From: Clostridium sp.
GTDB lineage: Bacteria; Bacillota; Clostridia; Lachnospirales; Lachnospiraceae
Assembly (NCBI GenBank): GCA_023664775.1
Contig: JAMPEW010000032.1
Coordinates: forward strand, 1 to 33,651
Reading direction: 5' to 3'
Length of the DNA stretch: 33,651 nt
In this document: positions 1 to 7,718 of the stretch, piece after piece
Layout: each line of letters begins with the position of its first letter
How positions within the stretch are numbered: the first letter of the stretch is position 1
Notes under the pieces: generated by a model
The model's input: the letters and a program-made list of their open reading frames with translations, nothing else
Told to the model about the DNA's origin: nothing
Databases searched by the model: none
Program-made: the position numbers and the translations under genes

Positions 1-2
1 GA

Positions 3-173
3 CGATTGATTGACCTTTTGGGAAATGAAATGATTGTACGGCAGAAAATCAGACAAACGAGAATGCTCGCAAGAGAAACAAACGGCACTACATTTTATAA
101 TTTAACGCCTGAAAAAATAAGGCTTGCAGTGATGCTTAAGGATTTTGGCAACACTCCCGGGCATGTAGCATAA
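3..173 (+). CDS. C-terminal fragment of an unidentified protein
   Basis: An open frame enters from the left edge and stops at TAA 171-173, giving 56 residues that end in NTPGHVA. The other two plus-strand frames stop within the first 13 bases, so this is the only plus frame that can carry a gene across the edge. The visible part is basic and probably helical (RQKIRQTRMLARE) with no motif I can assign. The stop codon lies inside a 7-bp inverted repeat (161-180). The start lies outside the window, so family and length are unknown. Confidence 0.5.
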   Translation, partial: RLIDLLGNEMIVRQKIRQTRMLARETNGTTFYNLTPEKIRLAVMLKDFGNTPGHVA

Positions 174-180
174 TACATGC
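161..180 (+). terminator. Probable terminator hairpin over the stop of the first gene
   Basis: A perfect 7-bp stem (GCATGTA / TACATGC) with a 6-nt loop is followed 9 bases later by a run of seven T. The T-run is further from the stem than in a textbook intrinsic terminator, so termination strength is uncertain. Confidence 0.4.
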
Positions 181-328
181 AATTTGGACATTTTTTTATC
201 ACTAAATTTTTCTTTTCATAACTGCACAAAAATGTTATTATAATAACAATATAAACAAATTTTACAAATAACAATTTATATGATAGGAAAATATAAAATT
301 ACGTTTTAAAATTACATATACTTGTATG

Positions 329-382
329 ATAGGCAATTGCGAAGCTTAGCGATTTCAAAAAGTGAGTTTTGCAATTACCTAT
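329..382. repeat. Inverted repeat ATAGGYAATTGC
   Basis: ATAGGCAATTGC at 329-340 is the reverse complement, with one mismatch, of GCAATTACCTAT at 371-382. The interior begins with the small palindrome GCGAAGCTTAGC. It sits in the 236-base spacer between the edge gene and the gene at 410, 28 bases before its start codon. It could be a mobile stem-loop element or a leader structure. A possible -10 (TATAAT) lies just before base 240, but no good -35 accompanies it. Confidence 0.45.
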
Positions 383-409
383 GTACTTGTAAGAAGGGAG
401 GCAGTCACT

Positions 410-997
410 ATGAGCCATAAACGGCATGCTCCATATGCTGACGATGATATTTACAAGGATTTTTTCTTCACACGTGTAAGACGGACAGTTTACAAGTGGT
501 GGTGTGTTATTTATAAACCGGTATATAGGCTTATACACAATGGCGAATGGCCTGAGGAAAAAGAGCCGGGCTATGTGCCTCCCCAACAGGAGGACGCCAC
601 CTCGGACTATGCTACGCAGATGGCAGATAAGCTTATGCAGGAAAGACAGGATGCCGTAAACCAAACCGTATCCAGCCAGACAAATACACAAACTCCTGCC
701 CCAAGCGAAAACGTCGCTTCTGATGATTCCTCCACGAAAATAACCGGCTGGGATGACTCCTTTGACGTCTCAGGCATGTCAGAGGGCTATGTTGACCTTG
801 CAAAAGAAATTGTGGAACGGCTTGCAAGGGAAGCTGCCGAGGACGAGGCAAAAAAGCAGGCGGAGATAGAACAGGCAAAACAGGCAGCCGCAGAGCAAGC
901 ACGCTTAGAAGAAATTATGCGTTCAAATAAGGTTGATATTTCACAATACATTGAAGAAGGCAGGGCGCAGGCAGCCGCAGATTTTCAAAATAATTAA
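410..997 (+). CDS. Hypothetical acidic protein with C-terminal Ala/Glu-rich helix
   Basis: This 195-residue protein is of no family I recognise. The frame is open further upstream, but the ATG at 410 follows a good ribosome binding site (AGAAGGGAGG), so that start was chosen. Residues 1-45 are basic and aromatic (YKWWCVIYKPVYRLI). They could sit at the membrane surface, but no segment is long enough for a clear transmembrane helix. Residues 50-125 are acidic and rich in Ser, Thr and Gln, so probably disordered. Residues 130-185 form a charged Ala/Glu/Gln/Lys helix, likely a coiled coil. Only 11 bases separate it from the lipoprotein gene downstream, so the two are probably co-transcribed. Function is unknown. 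Confidence 0.7.
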   Translation: MSHKRHAPYADDDIYKDFFFTRVRRTVYKWWCVIYKPVYRLIHNGEWPEEKEPGYVPPQQEDATSDYATQMADKLMQERQDAVNQTVSSQTNTQTPAPSENVASDDSSTKITGWDDSFDVSGMSEGYVDLAKEIVERLAREAAEDEAKKQAEIEQAKQAAAEQARLEEIMRSNKVDISQYIEEGRAQAAADFQNN

Positions 998-1008
998 AGG
1001 AGAAGTGT

Positions 1009-1512
1009 ATGAATAAAAAAAATCCAATCAAAAAATCAATACTATTTATACTTATATTAGCCTTTGTGCTAGGTACATTGTCAGGCTGTGCTGATAATCC
1101 GAAAAGCTTTACACAGCAGGAGCTTACCATTACCTTGACCGACGCTTTTAAATTAGAAAAAAGAGATGGCTTTGATATATATTTATCCAGTGAAAATGTT
1201 GTTTTCTCTGCTGTACAGGAAACCTCCCAGGAGCTTGAGCTTGCAGGCTACGAAATCAGCTCATTAAATGATTATTGCCAGGAAATTCTTGCACTTAACA
1301 ACACACAGAAGGATCAGCTTATAAGCAGAAACAATTATTATTATTTTACAAACTCCAAAACGGTTGACGGGGCAAAATACACATATGTCCACTGCATGTT
1401 TACATTTGCAGATTCCTACTGGATTTGTGAGTTTGTATGTAAATCAAAACACTACAACCGCCTTGAGGATAAAATTCTTTCATGGGCTGATTCAATTACC
1501 TTCTCACACTAA
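1009..1512 (+). CDS. Putative lipoprotein of unknown function
   Basis: A 167-residue protein with a lipoprotein signal: a Lys-rich start (MNKKNPIKK), a hydrophobic core and a lipobox (LSGC) with the acceptor Cys near residue 27. It should be lipid-anchored on the outer face of the membrane. The mature part is a small globular domain of about 140 residues without a motif I can name. AAAGGAG precedes the ATG at good spacing. The gene follows the 195-residue protein by 11 bases. Its last four bases overlap the end of the convergent dehydrogenase gene, so the two transcripts must run into each other. Confidence 0.75.
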   Translation: MNKKNPIKKSILFILILAFVLGTLSGCADNPKSFTQQELTITLTDAFKLEKRDGFDIYLSSENVVFSAVQETSQELELAGYEISSLNDYCQEILALNNTQKDQLISRNNYYYFTNSKTVDGAKYTYVHCMFTFADSYWICEFVCKSKHYNRLEDKILSWADSITFSH

Positions 1513-2471
1513 AGGCTGTCATTGACAACATTTTGGGGCTGTCCTGTTGTCCACTTGAAAAGGTTATCGGCAACAACGGCAAATAAATTTTCCCTTGTCT
1601 GCTTCGGCGCCCATGCTACGTGGGGCGTTATGGTACAATTCTTTGCATTTTTTAAGGGACAGTCCTCACGCATCGGCTCTAATGTAAGCACGTCTATTCC
1701 TGCGCCTGCAATCATGTCATTATTTAGCGCATCGGCTAAATGCTGCTCATTCATAATTCCACCTCTTGCAGTATTAACAAAATACGCTGTTTTTTTCATC
1801 ATTGCGATAGTGTCCTTATTTATCATTTCCTTTGTGGCATTGGTAAGGGGACAATGTATCGTTACAATATCCGAATTTTCCAACAAGTCAGAAAGACTTA
1901 CCGACCTTACGGGAGGCTTTATTTTTTCGGGCGAGCGTGTATAGGCAAGCACCTTCATGCCAAAGGCTGTAGAAAGCTCTGCTACCCGCCTTCCAATATC
2001 GCCGTAACCGATAATGCCTATGGTCATATCCGTAAGCTCATAGGTTGGAATGTAAAAACGGTTAAAAACCTTATCCTTAATCCATCCACCATTATCAACT
2101 AAATCTGCATATTCCTTTATTTTATTAAAATGATTTAGAATGAGGGCGAAGGTGTGCTGCGCTACAGAGTTTGCAGAATACGCTGGAACATTGCATACCG
2201 TTATGCCGTGTCTTTTTGCCGCTTCAATGTCAACATTATTGTAACCCGTAGCAAAAAGGCCCACATATTGAAGCTTCGGGCAGGCTTCAAATACAGCCTC
2301 CGTTATGGGACTTTTGTTGCAAAGAACAGCCTCTGCATCTCCAATTCTTTCGGCAACCATCTCATCAGGCGTAAACCCAAAAACCACAAGCTCACCCAAG
2401 GAAGCAATTTCCTTGAGGGAAACATCACCGTCCCTTGTTATCGTCTCGTAATCTAAAACTACAATTTTCAT
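1509..2471 (-). CDS. D-2-hydroxyacid dehydrogenase (glycerate/hydroxypyruvate type)
   Basis: A 320-residue NAD(P)-dependent D-2-hydroxyacid dehydrogenase, a cytosolic enzyme interconverting 2-oxo and 2-hydroxy acids. The family layout is complete: an N-terminal substrate domain, the Rossmann signature GYGDIG at 155-160, catalytic Arg236 in NTARGG, Glu265 in DVLTLEP and His284 in ITPHVAW. The length is normal for the family. Overall resemblance is to the glycerate dehydrogenase/hydroxypyruvate reductase branch, but the substrate cannot be fixed from sequence. The ATG follows AAGGGAG by 8 bases. It is a single gene, convergent with the lipoprotein gene, and its upstream DNA is filled by a hairpin array and a nadC remnant. 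Confidence 0.9.
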   Translation of the reverse strand: MKIVVLDYETITRDGDVSLKEIASLGELVVFGFTPDEMVAERIGDAEAVLCNKSPITEAVFEACPKLQYVGLFATGYNNVDIEAAKRHGITVCNVPAYSANSVAQHTFALILNHFNKIKEYADLVDNGGWIKDKVFNRFYIPTYELTDMTIGIIGYGDIGRRVAELSTAFGMKVLAYTRSPEKIKPPVRSVSLSDLLENSDIVTIHCPLTNATKEMINKDTIAMMKKTAYFVNTARGGIMNEQHLADALNNDMIAGAGIDVLTLEPMREDCPLKNAKNCTITPHVAWAPKQTRENLFAVVADNLFKWTTGQPQNVVNDSL

Positions 2472-2511
2472 GCTACATCTCCCTTACTTTGAACGTCGCC
2501 ACATCCTAATT

Positions 2512-2628
2512 TTGCTTCGCAATATGTTCCGATTTACAAAGTAAATCGAGAACCCTGCAGCGGCACAGTGTCACGGCGACTGTATTGCCGGACATACTAC
2601 ATGTCAAGTTTTCATAGAAAACTTGACA
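2512..2628. repeat. Array of four short perfect hairpins
   Basis: Four palindromes follow one another. They are TTGC-TTC-GCAA (2512-2522), CGATTTAC-AAA-GTAAATCG (2530-2548), a bulged CGGCACAGT/ACTGTATTGCCG stem (2561-2590), and TGTCAAGTTTTC-ATA-GAAAACTTGACA (2602-2628), a perfect 12-bp stem with a 3-nt loop. No reading frame covers them. The array lies upstream of the dehydrogenase and next to the nadC remnant. Similar triloop hairpins occur at 6042 and around 30769-30891. Confidence 0.6.
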
Positions 2629-2637
2629 CAACCATAT

Positions 2638-2714
2638 TACTACAATAGCTTCATATTTTTAAGGCTGATTCCGTCTCAGCTTTTCCTGCCACACACTTTA
2701 CTGCCACACGCTTT
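2638..2714 (-). pseudogene. Decayed duplicate of the 3' end of nadC
   Basis: Bases 2638-2669 nearly repeat the last codons of the intact nadC gene (3793-3824), including the 17-base block GCTTCATATTTTTAAGG. From about 2668, bases ATTCCGTCTC onward repeat an internal part of nadC starting near 3926, with a few substitutions. About 100 bases of nadC are missing at the joint. Reading is lost and only about 77 bases remain. The remnant and the intact gene flank the lipoprotein gene, which points to a past duplication or recombination here. Confidence 0.8.
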
Positions 2715-2765
2715 AAAATCATCAATTGTTCATTCATAATAACCATCATTTGTCATAGTTCGTAA

Positions 2766-2800
2766 GTTATCATAAAAGTGCCTATGTTTTTAATGATAAC
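2766..2800 (-). terminator. Hairpin downstream of the YD-repeat lipoprotein gene
   Basis: GTTATCAT and ATGATAAC form an 8-bp stem extended by AAAA/TTTT pairing, starting 15 bases after the lipoprotein stop. No clear U-run follows on the minus strand, so it may be a terminator or an mRNA-stabilising end. Confidence 0.4.
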
Positions 2801-2814
2801 CTTAGAACTGTGAT

Positions 2815-3765
2815 TTATAATTGTGTGTATTCGTAAATAGTATAGTCAGATATATCCATGTCAGAATCGGTACTGACATAATTGCAATCCATTCGTATCT
2901 TCCGACCATTTTCATCATACTGATATTGATATTTGTCTGTACTAGAAACCGTATCTACATCCGTTTTCCTTATTACTTCTTCAGATATAAGATTACTGTT
3001 ATCGTCATATTCATAGCTATGGAATATGGTTTTTTCACTGTCTGCATATACTTGTTCGGACGAGAGCATATTGCCAATGTCATCGTAGATATTGGTGGTA
3101 GTGGAGATAATTGCACCTGTTTCAGAACGTTCTCTGCAAACAAGGATTTTGCCATTCTCTCCATAGTCGCAGTCGGAATAGTCCTCTGACATTTCCAGTA
3201 ACACAACTCCCTCCTGATCATAAACAATCGTATGCGACATAATATGGTTACCATATTCATCAAAGACAGCTTCACTTTCCCCTTTCAGTCTGCTAGTCCC
3301 ATCATAGCTTTTTGTCTTTTCAACATTATCATGATACTCCGTTTCGGTATACTCTCCCGTATCGCTTATACTCTTGTGATAGATTTTTTTGCCGTTCTCA
3401 TCATATTTATATTCGTCGTGACTTATAAGTGTCTCTTTGCCATCGAAGCTGACATATCCCCAAGCCACATTATCGTCATGCGCATTTCGATATTTTACGA
3501 TTGTTTCCCACACTTCACCGCCCCTATAGGAAGTTTCTGTAACCTTCAAAACTGCGTCTTCAGGAACATCAATCTCTTTTGTGACAGTCTCCGTATCTTC
3601 AGAAATCACATCTGTTGCAGTCATGGTATCTGCGGCAGTATCTGTAGCACTTGTCTCTGATACAGCTTGTGTATCATTATTCCTTTCCTCACACCCTGCC
3701 AACAGACAGCCAACAGCCATAAGACAGATAAATTTTTTCAACTTCCTAAGGTTCACTTTTTTCAT
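2815..3765 (-). CDS. Lipoprotein with YD/RHS-like repeats
   Basis: About 316 residues. The N-terminus is a lipoprotein signal (MKKVNLRKLKKFIC, then LLAGC with the acceptor Cys near residue 25). A Thr/Asp-rich linker follows, then repeated units of the type YDENGKKI, FDEYGNHI, YDDIGNML, YDDNSNLI and YDENGRKI. These are the spacing and consensus of YD (RHS) repeats, which build beta-sheet shells; here there are only about five to six, far fewer than in true Rhs toxins. The frame is open to a TTG at 3789, but the ATG at 3765 fits the signal peptide and lies 12 bases after GGGAG. The gene sits between the decayed and intact nadC 3' ends and looks inserted. Likely a cell-surface protein; its role is unknown. 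Confidence 0.75.
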   Translation of the reverse strand: MKKVNLRKLKKFICLMAVGCLLAGCEERNNDTQAVSETSATDTAADTMTATDVISEDTETVTKEIDVPEDAVLKVTETSYRGGEVWETIVKYRNAHDDNVAWGYVSFDGKETLISHDEYKYDENGKKIYHKSISDTGEYTETEYHDNVEKTKSYDGTSRLKGESEAVFDEYGNHIMSHTIVYDQEGVVLLEMSEDYSDCDYGENGKILVCRERSETGAIISTTTNIYDDIGNMLSSEQVYADSEKTIFHSYEYDDNSNLISEEVIRKTDVDTVSSTDKYQYQYDENGRKIRMDCNYVSTDSDMDISDYTIYEYTQL

Positions 3766-3794
3766 TTTCCCAAACATCTCCCTTTGCAATCATA

Positions 3795-4649
3795 CTACAA
3801 CGGCTTCATATTTTTAAGGCTGATATCCATAATCGGAGCCGAATGGGTAAGTGCTCCTGCTGATACATAATCCACCCCGATATCAGCTATCTCGGCAAGC
3901 CGTTCCTTTGTCACATTTCCCGAACATTCCGTCTCGGCTTTTCCTGCTACACGCTTTACTGCCTCACGCATTGTAGCATTGTCCATATTGTCAAGCATAA
4001 TGATGTCGGCGCCCGCTGCTATCGCCTCGTCAAGCTGCTCCAGCGTTTCCACCTCAACCTCAATTTTTCGGACAAAGGGCGCATATTCCTTTGCCATGCT
4101 TACTGCCTTTGTAATGCTTCCTGCTGCGCCTATGTGGTTATCCTTTATCAGTATGCCATCGGAAAGGTTGTATCTATGGTTTGTGCCTCCGCCTACCTTG
4201 ACGGCATATTTCTCAAAGGGACGCATATTAGGCGTTGTCTTTCTCGTATCAAGCAGCTTCGTTCTTTTCCCTGCAAGCTCCTTTACCAAGCTGTTTGTAA
4301 AGGTTGCAATTCCACTCATGCGCTGAAGATAATTAAGCCCTGTCCTCTCGCCTGAAAGAAGCGCCCTGATATCTCCCTTTATCACACCGATAATCTGTCC
4401 GTTCGTCACAAAATCTCCATCCCTGACGTCTGTTTCAAATACAGCCTCGTCATCAAGCAGCTCAAAGGTTCTTGTAAATACCTCAAGTCCACATATGATT
4501 CCGTCCTGCTTGCATATAAGCTGGGCACTTCCCTTACGCGCCTCCCGCATAACTGCATTTGTTGTAACGTCCTCGCTTGTAATATCCTCTCTCAGTGCAT
4601 TTAAAATGTACCTGTCTATGGTTACCCTATTTGTCACACCATTTATCAT
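3795..4649 (-). CDS. nadC: Nicotinate-nucleotide pyrophosphorylase (carboxylating), NadC
   Basis: A 284-residue quinolinate phosphoribosyltransferase. It converts quinolinate and PRPP to nicotinate mononucleotide, CO2 and PPi, the third step of de novo NAD synthesis. Family signatures are present: SGERTGLNYLQRMSGIAT, the basic DTRKTTPNMR near residue 133, GGGTNHRYNLSDG near 150, KDNH near 168, and LDNM in the C-terminal barrel. The length is normal. Its ATG lies inside the 3' end of nadB (23-base overlap), so the two are translationally coupled. No nadA is in the window. A decayed copy of its 3' end lies at 2638-2714. Confidence 0.95.
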   Translation of the reverse strand: MINGVTNRVTIDRYILNALREDITSEDVTTNAVMREARKGSAQLICKQDGIICGLEVFTRTFELLDDEAVFETDVRDGDFVTNGQIIGVIKGDIRALLSGERTGLNYLQRMSGIATFTNSLVKELAGKRTKLLDTRKTTPNMRPFEKYAVKVGGGTNHRYNLSDGILIKDNHIGAAGSITKAVSMAKEYAPFVRKIEVEVETLEQLDEAIAAGADIIMLDNMDNATMREAVKRVAGKAETECSGNVTKERLAEIADIGVDYVSAGALTHSAPIMDISLKNMKPL

Positions 4650-5928
4650 AAAATTCTCCGTCCCTTCTTTTTATTTCTTCCATAATGATTTGCCTGTTTT
4701 TCTCATCCCAAGCTTCAATGTCCTCATATTCCTCCAATGAAACAGGCGGCTCACGATACTCTATATGTTCCGTCTCCTCACTGATAATCCACCCTGCCCG
4801 TTCCGAAAATACAAGGCTTTCCAAAAGGGAATTGCTTGCCAGACGGTTCGCTCCATGAACGCCGTTGCACGCTGTCTCGCCTACTGCAAAAAGACGCTTT
4901 ACCGAGGTTCTTCCATATGTATCTGCAAGTATGCCTCCCATAAGATAATGCTGTGCAGGTGTTACGGGGATATCCTCCTTGCTAAGGTCATATCCCACCT
5001 CAAGACAGTGTCTGTATATATTCGGAAACCGTCTTGTAATTTCCTCCTTCGGCATATGCTTTATGGACAGCATAACAAAGGGACGTCCGTCCTCATCCAT
5101 CTGCTTTCTGATTGCCTCAGTCACAACGTCACGGGGCAGAAGCTCATCCACAAAACGCTCTCCCTTTTTATTAACAAGAATTCCACCCTCTCCCCTCACG
5201 GATTCGGAAATGAGAAACTTCCGATTTTTTGCCTCCTCATAAAGCGTTGTGGGGTGAATTTGTATATAGTTAATATTTTGAAGCTTAACCCCATGTCTTA
5301 AAGCAAGTGCAAAGCTGTCGCCCGTTATATGCCTGAAATTTGTGGAATGGGTAAACAATCCTCCGATGCCTCCTGTTGCAAGCACAACCTGTTTGGCATA
5401 CACTGCCCTTACGGCATCCTTTTCCTTTATGACAACGCCATGGCACACATTATCCTCTATAATAAAGTCAAGCATTTTTGTGTATTCCTTCAGGGTAATG
5501 TTTTCACGCTCCCTTACGTTGTTGAGCAACTTATTTGTGATTTCCTTGCCTGTAACGTCCTTGTGGTGCAAAATTCGGTATGTAGAATGGGCGCCCTCCC
5601 TTGTATACTCATAGGTGCCGTCCTCATTTATGTCAAACTTGACGCCGTACTCTACAAGCCTGTCCATAATCATCGGAGAATTTTCAATCATAACCTTTAC
5701 CGAGTCCTGATTATTCTCATATCTGCCTGCCCGCAAGGTGTCCTCAAGAAAGCTGTCAAAATCCGCAGGCTCCTTCAAGGTGCATATGCCTCCCTGCGCC
5801 AAATAAGAATCGCTGTTTTCAATCTTATCCTTTGAAATCAGCAACAGCTTATATTTTGGTGCTACGGACAATGCCGTAAAAAGTCCTGCCACTCCCGTTC
5901 CAACAATAATAACATCGTATTTATCCAA
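4627..5928 (-). CDS. nadB: L-aspartate oxidase, NadB
   Basis: A 433-residue flavoprotein that oxidises L-aspartate to iminoaspartate, the first step of de novo NAD synthesis. The N-terminal dinucleotide-binding motif is GTGVAGLFTALS (about 11-22). Further signatures are SYLAQGGI, HITGDSFALALRHG, RGEGGILVNKKGERF near 246, AQHYLMGGI, and NRLASNSLLES near 361. It is about 100 residues shorter than E. coli NadB because the C-terminal helical domain is reduced. I believe this is usual in clostridial forms. The start is a TTG preceded by AGAGGAA at 8 bases. It forms an operon with nadC, driven by a promoter at 5968-5996. Confidence 0.94.
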   Translation of the reverse strand: MDKYDVIIVGTGVAGLFTALSVAPKYKLLLISKDKIENSDSYLAQGGICTLKEPADFDSFLEDTLRAGRYENNQDSVKVMIENSPMIMDRLVEYGVKFDINEDGTYEYTREGAHSTYRILHHKDVTGKEITNKLLNNVRERENITLKEYTKMLDFIIEDNVCHGVVIKEKDAVRAVYAKQVVLATGGIGGLFTHSTNFRHITGDSFALALRHGVKLQNINYIQIHPTTLYEEAKNRKFLISESVRGEGGILVNKKGERFVDELLPRDVVTEAIRKQMDEDGRPFVMLSIKHMPKEEITRRFPNIYRHCLEVGYDLSKEDIPVTPAQHYLMGGILADTYGRTSVKRLFAVGETACNGVHGANRLASNSLLESLVFSERAGWIISEETEHIEYREPPVSLEEYEDIEAWDEKNRQIIMEEIKRRDGEFYDKWCDK

Positions 5929-5967
5929 TGTACCGTTCCTCTTTTTACCTTAAATTTATACTTAGTA

Positions 5968-5996
5968 ATAATGGCATAAAGTGTTTATAATGTCAA
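5968..5996 (-). promoter_or_regulatory. Promoter of nadBC
   Basis: Minus strand TTGACA, 17-base spacer, CATTAT; a near-consensus vegetative promoter ending 40 bases before the nadB start. Its -35 box lies inside the spacer of the opposing murC promoter. No operator that I can recognise (for example for a niacin-responsive repressor) was seen. Confidence 0.65.
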
Positions 5997-6012
5997 TGAA
6001 TTATGCTATACT
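5984..6012 (+). promoter_or_regulatory. Candidate promoter of murC
   Basis: TTTATA, 17-base spacer, TATACT on the plus strand. The -35 is weak (4 of 6) and the -10 good (5 of 6). It would give a leader of about 120 bases that contains the hairpins at 6028-6120, and it physically overlaps the divergent nadBC promoter. Confidence 0.45.
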
Positions 6013-6027
6013 ATGTCCTAAGGGGGA

Positions 6028-6120
6028 CCCTCGCAGCAGGGACCAGCGAAGCTGGTGGATTCCTATTTTAATTATAAGCAATTGTGGGACGTTCACAGAA
6101 AACATGCGTTTCACAATTGT
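6028..6120 (+). repeat. Hairpin-rich murC leader
   Basis: CCCT/AGGG and ACCAGC-GAA-GCTGGT (6042-6056, triloop) are followed by an 8-bp long-range stem CAATTGTG (6079-6086) with CACAATTG (6112-6119). All lie in the untranslated leader of murC. The GCGAAGC apex is shared with hairpins near 340 and 2512. I do not recognise a known riboswitch class. Confidence 0.5.
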
Positions 6121-6140
6121 TTCTATGAAAGGCGAACATT

Positions 6141-7523
6141 ATGTATAAAGTAGATTTTAATAAGCCCTGTCACGTTTATTTTATGGGCATCGGCGGCATA
6201 AGCATGAGCGGGCTTGCAGCAATTCTTCTTAAGGAGGGATTTACCGTATCAGGCTCTGATATGAAGGAATCAGATATGACAAATAAACTAAAAGAGCTTG
6301 GGGCATCTGTCATAATCGGTCAGGCGGCAGAAAATATACAAGCTACGATAGATTTGGTTGTGTATACTGCGGCAATCGGAACAGACAATCCCGAATACGT
6401 CATGGCATGTGAAAAAAATATACCAATGCTCACAAGGGCACAGCTCTTGGGACAGATTATGAACAACTACAAATATTCCATTGCAGTCAGTGGAACACAC
6501 GGAAAAACAACTACAACCTCCATGATGTCCCATGTGCTGCTTGCGGCAGATACCGACCCTACGGTTTCCATCGGCGGCATACTGGATGTAATAGGTGGAA
6601 ATATCCGTGTGGGAAGCTCCGAATATTTTGTGACGGAGGCATGTGAGTACACAAACAGCTATCACGCCTTCAACCCGTACATAAGCATCATATTAAATGT
6701 TGATGCAGACCATCTTGATTTTTTTAGCGGCATAGAGGAAATTGCGGCCTCCTTTAAAACCTTTGCCGAGAAGCTTCCTGACGACGGGCTTCTTGTGGTA
6801 AACGGAGACATGGACTATACAGATTATATATGCAAGGATTTAAACTGCGACATTCACACCTTCGGTCTTAATGAGGGAAATATGTACTCTGCCACAGACA
6901 TAACCTTTGACGAGGAGGGACACCCGACATACACTCTTGTTGTAAACGGCGAGAAGAAAGACACAATCTCGCTGCATGCGACAGGAATCCACAATGTTTC
7001 AAATTCCCTGTCGGTTATTGCCGTTGCCGCAAGGCTCGGCATATCCATGGAGCATATAAAAGCAGGCTTATTTTCGTGCAGCAGCGCCAAACGGCGTTTT
7101 GAACACAAGGGCATTACCAAAAACGGCGTCATTGTAATTGACGATTATGCGCATCACCCTACGGAGATAGCCGCAACCCTTGCCGCCGCACAAAACACGC
7201 CGCACAATGAGCTTTGGTGCGTGTTCCAGCCGCATACATATACAAGAACCTACGCCCTTTTAGATGAATTTTCCAAGGCGCTTTCCGTATGCGACCATGT
7301 TCTTCTTGCAGACATCTATGCCGCAAGAGAAAAAGACACAGGCATGGTTTCATCAAAAAATCTTTGTGACGGCATAAACAAAATGGGCGGCAATGCAGTT
7401 TATTTAGGTGAATTTGATAAAATAAAAGACTATGTCGAAAAAAATTGTAAAAAAAATGATTTGTTGATAACTATGGGAGCCGGAAATGTCGATTCAATTG
7501 GAAATTCTCTCTTAAAAAAATAG
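6141..7523 (+). CDS. murC: UDP-N-acetylmuramate--L-alanine ligase, MurC
   Basis: A 460-residue cytosolic Mur ligase adding L-alanine to UDP-MurNAc with ATP, the first peptide step of peptidoglycan synthesis. The N-terminal nucleotide-sugar loop is GIGGISMSG (16-24), and the ATP loop is SGTHGKTTTTSMM near 117-128. Later come EACEY, NVDADHLDFF in the central domain, and DDYAHHPTEI with FQPHTYTRT in the C-terminal ligase domain. The length is typical. AAAGGCG precedes the ATG. It runs with its own leader and ends at a terminator (7541-7578). Two DnaA boxes directly abut its stop codon, separating it from the replication genes that follow. Confidence 0.96.
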   Translation: MYKVDFNKPCHVYFMGIGGISMSGLAAILLKEGFTVSGSDMKESDMTNKLKELGASVIIGQAAENIQATIDLVVYTAAIGTDNPEYVMACEKNIPMLTRAQLLGQIMNNYKYSIAVSGTHGKTTTTSMMSHVLLAADTDPTVSIGGILDVIGGNIRVGSSEYFVTEACEYTNSYHAFNPYISIILNVDADHLDFFSGIEEIAASFKTFAEKLPDDGLLVVNGDMDYTDYICKDLNCDIHTFGLNEGNMYSATDITFDEEGHPTYTLVVNGEKKDTISLHATGIHNVSNSLSVIAVAARLGISMEHIKAGLFSCSSAKRRFEHKGITKNGVIVIDDYAHHPTEIAATLAAAQNTPHNELWCVFQPHTYTRTYALLDEFSKALSVCDHVLLADIYAAREKDTGMVSSKNLCDGINKMGGNAVYLGEFDKIKDYVEKNCKKNDLLITMGAGNVDSIGNSLLKK

Positions 7524-7541
7524 TTATCCACATTATCCACA
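7524..7541 (+). promoter_or_regulatory. Two abutting consensus DnaA boxes
   Basis: TTATCCACA occurs twice with no gap (7524-7532 and 7533-7541), immediately after the murC stop. Both match the DnaA consensus TTATNCACA exactly. They lie upstream of genes for a DnaD-domain protein and a helicase loader. Confidence 0.65.
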
Positions 7542-7578
7542 GGGCTATCCACCATATGTAAGGGTGATAGCCCTTTTG
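7541..7578 (+). terminator. Intrinsic terminator of murC
   Basis: AGGGCTATC (7541-7549) pairs with GATAGCCCT (7566-7574), extended by CACC/GGTG, and is followed by a T-rich tract. It begins on the last base of the second DnaA box. Confidence 0.75.
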
Positions 7579-7665
7579 ATTTTTGTTTACATAACTAAAA
7601 TTAAAAATACACGATTTTAAGCCCATAACTTCCAGTAACAAAATTATGGTAACATACAATCAACA

Positions 7666-7683
7666 TTATCCACATTATTAACA
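7666..7683 (+). promoter_or_regulatory. Third DnaA box with an adjacent degenerate box
   Basis: TTATCCACA at 7666-7674 matches the DnaA consensus. It is directly followed by TTATTAACA (7675-7683, one mismatch). The pair ends 35 bases before the -35 of the DnaD-gene promoter and repeats the back-to-back arrangement seen at 7524. Confidence 0.6.
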
Positions 7684-7718
7684 TTTTTCCATTTTTCTCC
7701 CACCGAAAAGACGTTCTC

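Noticed and set aside
2602-2628. CRISPR or phage attachment repeat
   Set aside because: It is a single palindrome without regularly spaced copies, cas genes or an integrase.
2973-3660. Open frames on both strands across the YD-repeat lipoprotein gene
   Set aside because: They lack ribosome binding sites and homology cues. The minus-strand lipoprotein has a clear signal peptide and repeats, so the others are shadows.
5929-6140. A known riboswitch in the murC leader
   Set aside because: Hairpins are present but no conserved core of a class I know was found.
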